From positions 47,085,743 to 47,149,742 of the forward strand of contig CM064518.1 of assembly GCA_032716605.1 (NCBI GenBank): DNA of 64,000 nt, given 5' to 3'. The notes below the pieces were generated by a model. It ran no database searches. It saw nothing but the letters and a program-made list of their open reading frames with translations, and had not been told where the DNA came from. The stretch comes from Paralithodes platypus. Lineage: Eukaryota; Arthropoda; Malacostraca; Decapoda; Lithodidae. Positions 63,433 through 64,000 of the stretch are shown here, piece after piece. Within the stretch, counting starts at the first letter, position 1; the number at the start of each line of letters is the position of its first letter. The translations under genes and the position numbers were made by a program.

Positions 63433-64000
63433 TGTTTGTTATATACATAAATTACCTTGATTTAGGTATAACTAATAGGATAAGTAAATTCGCAGACGAT
63501 AACAAAATGGGGAGATAAATAGATTCAGATAGCGACATAGAGTGCCTCCAAAGGGATCTAGATATCTAACACGAATGGTCAGTAAATTGGCCGATGAATT
63601 TTAACATTGACAAATGCAAGGTATTAAAAATAGGAAAGATGAATACAAATGCAAAATATAAACTAATTATTATGGAATTAGAAAACTCAGACTGTGAGAA
63701 AGATCTGGGTGTGCTTGTTAGCAATTATTTGAAACCTAGAAAACAGTATAAGCGTTGGTAACAAGGCAACCAGGATGCTTGGGTTCATCTCTAGGAGTGT
63801 GAGTAACAGACCTGCTGATGTTATCTTAAAGCTTTACTTGTCATTAGTGAGACCCCATATGTATTATGCTGTTCAATGTTGGTGTCCTTTAACAGAATGG
63901 ACAAAGATTCCTTGGAGAGAGTACAACGTAGAGTGACAAAAATTATCCATAATATTATAAATCTTCCGTATGAAGAAAGGTTGAAGAAATTAGGCTTACA
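63433..64000 (+). pseudogene. CR1-like LINE RT fragment running off the window
   Basis: Plus-strand frames give ISKFADDNKMG (RT catalytic block with FADD), NEWSVNWPMNFNIDKCKVLK, DLGVLVSNYLKP and LYLSLVRPHMYYAVQCWCPL, in the same order as residues 683-818 of the LINE at 33-36 kb. Several frameshifts and stops. The last bases (TATGAAGAAAGGTTGAAGAA) match the start of the fragment at 11268-11878, suggesting the same family. Confidence 0.85.

Overview
The window looks like intergenic DNA from a large, repeat-rich animal genome, most likely an arthropod and plausibly a decapod crustacean. This is inferred from the very high density of GA, GT, CT and AT microsatellites, the LINE protein types, and tRNA-derived SINEs. 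I see no host protein-coding gene, no rRNA gene and no intact tRNA gene. Most open frames are translations of simple repeats. One run of exactly 100 N (9932-10031) marks a scaffold gap inside a CA-rich tandem array.

The only well-preserved coding sequence is a non-LTR retrotransposon on the minus strand at 33037-35921. It carries an apurinic endonuclease and a reverse transcriptase, with all key motifs present and one frameshift close to the C-terminus. Degraded LINE pieces of at least four types lie at 9.6, 10.5, 11.3-11.9, 17.7-18.2, 45.7-46.2, 48.6-49.3, 50.8, 55.3-55.8 and 63.4-64.0 kb. Several end in short tandem tails such as (TTCTTATG)n or (GATA)n.

The commonest structured sequences are small non-autonomous elements, named here with my own labels. 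MITE-A and its relative MITE-B are about 210 bp, nearly palindromic from end to end, and bounded by TTAA; about 25 full or partial copies are present. MITE-C is about 335-370 bp, also bounded by TTAA, with ends GGGGAG/CTCCCC and conserved internal hairpins; about 25 copies. MITE-D is about 210 bp and palindromic. Repeat E is a longer interspersed repeat. A and C copies often share a single TTAA, forming chains (16.6-17.1, 36.3-36.9, 38.0-38.6 kb). They also nest in each other, in MITE-D, and around LINE insertions. Two elements have 3-bp TAA or TTA duplications and related ends (27980-29848 and 31784-31996), as in PIF/Harbinger. Two others have TA duplications (25178-25383, 63236-63431).

Tandem arrays: 47 bp (12.9-13.6 kb, with a partly alternating two-variant order), 25 bp (21.4-22.0 kb), 18 bp (27.0-27.9 kb), 50 bp (52.6-53.0 kb), 56 bp (15.8-16.1 kb, built from a MITE-A end), 57 bp (8.2-8.5 kb), a GGT-rich array (5.6-6.4 kb) and a polypyrimidine block of about 1 kb (19.6-20.6 kb).

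The most striking single structure is a near-perfect inverted repeat at 53383-54025, with arms of about 315 bp and a 13-bp spacer, followed 15 bp later by a perfect 57-bp palindrome. I found no multi-gene system. The novelty here lies in mobile-element and DNA-structure biology. All coordinates and alignments were made by eye.
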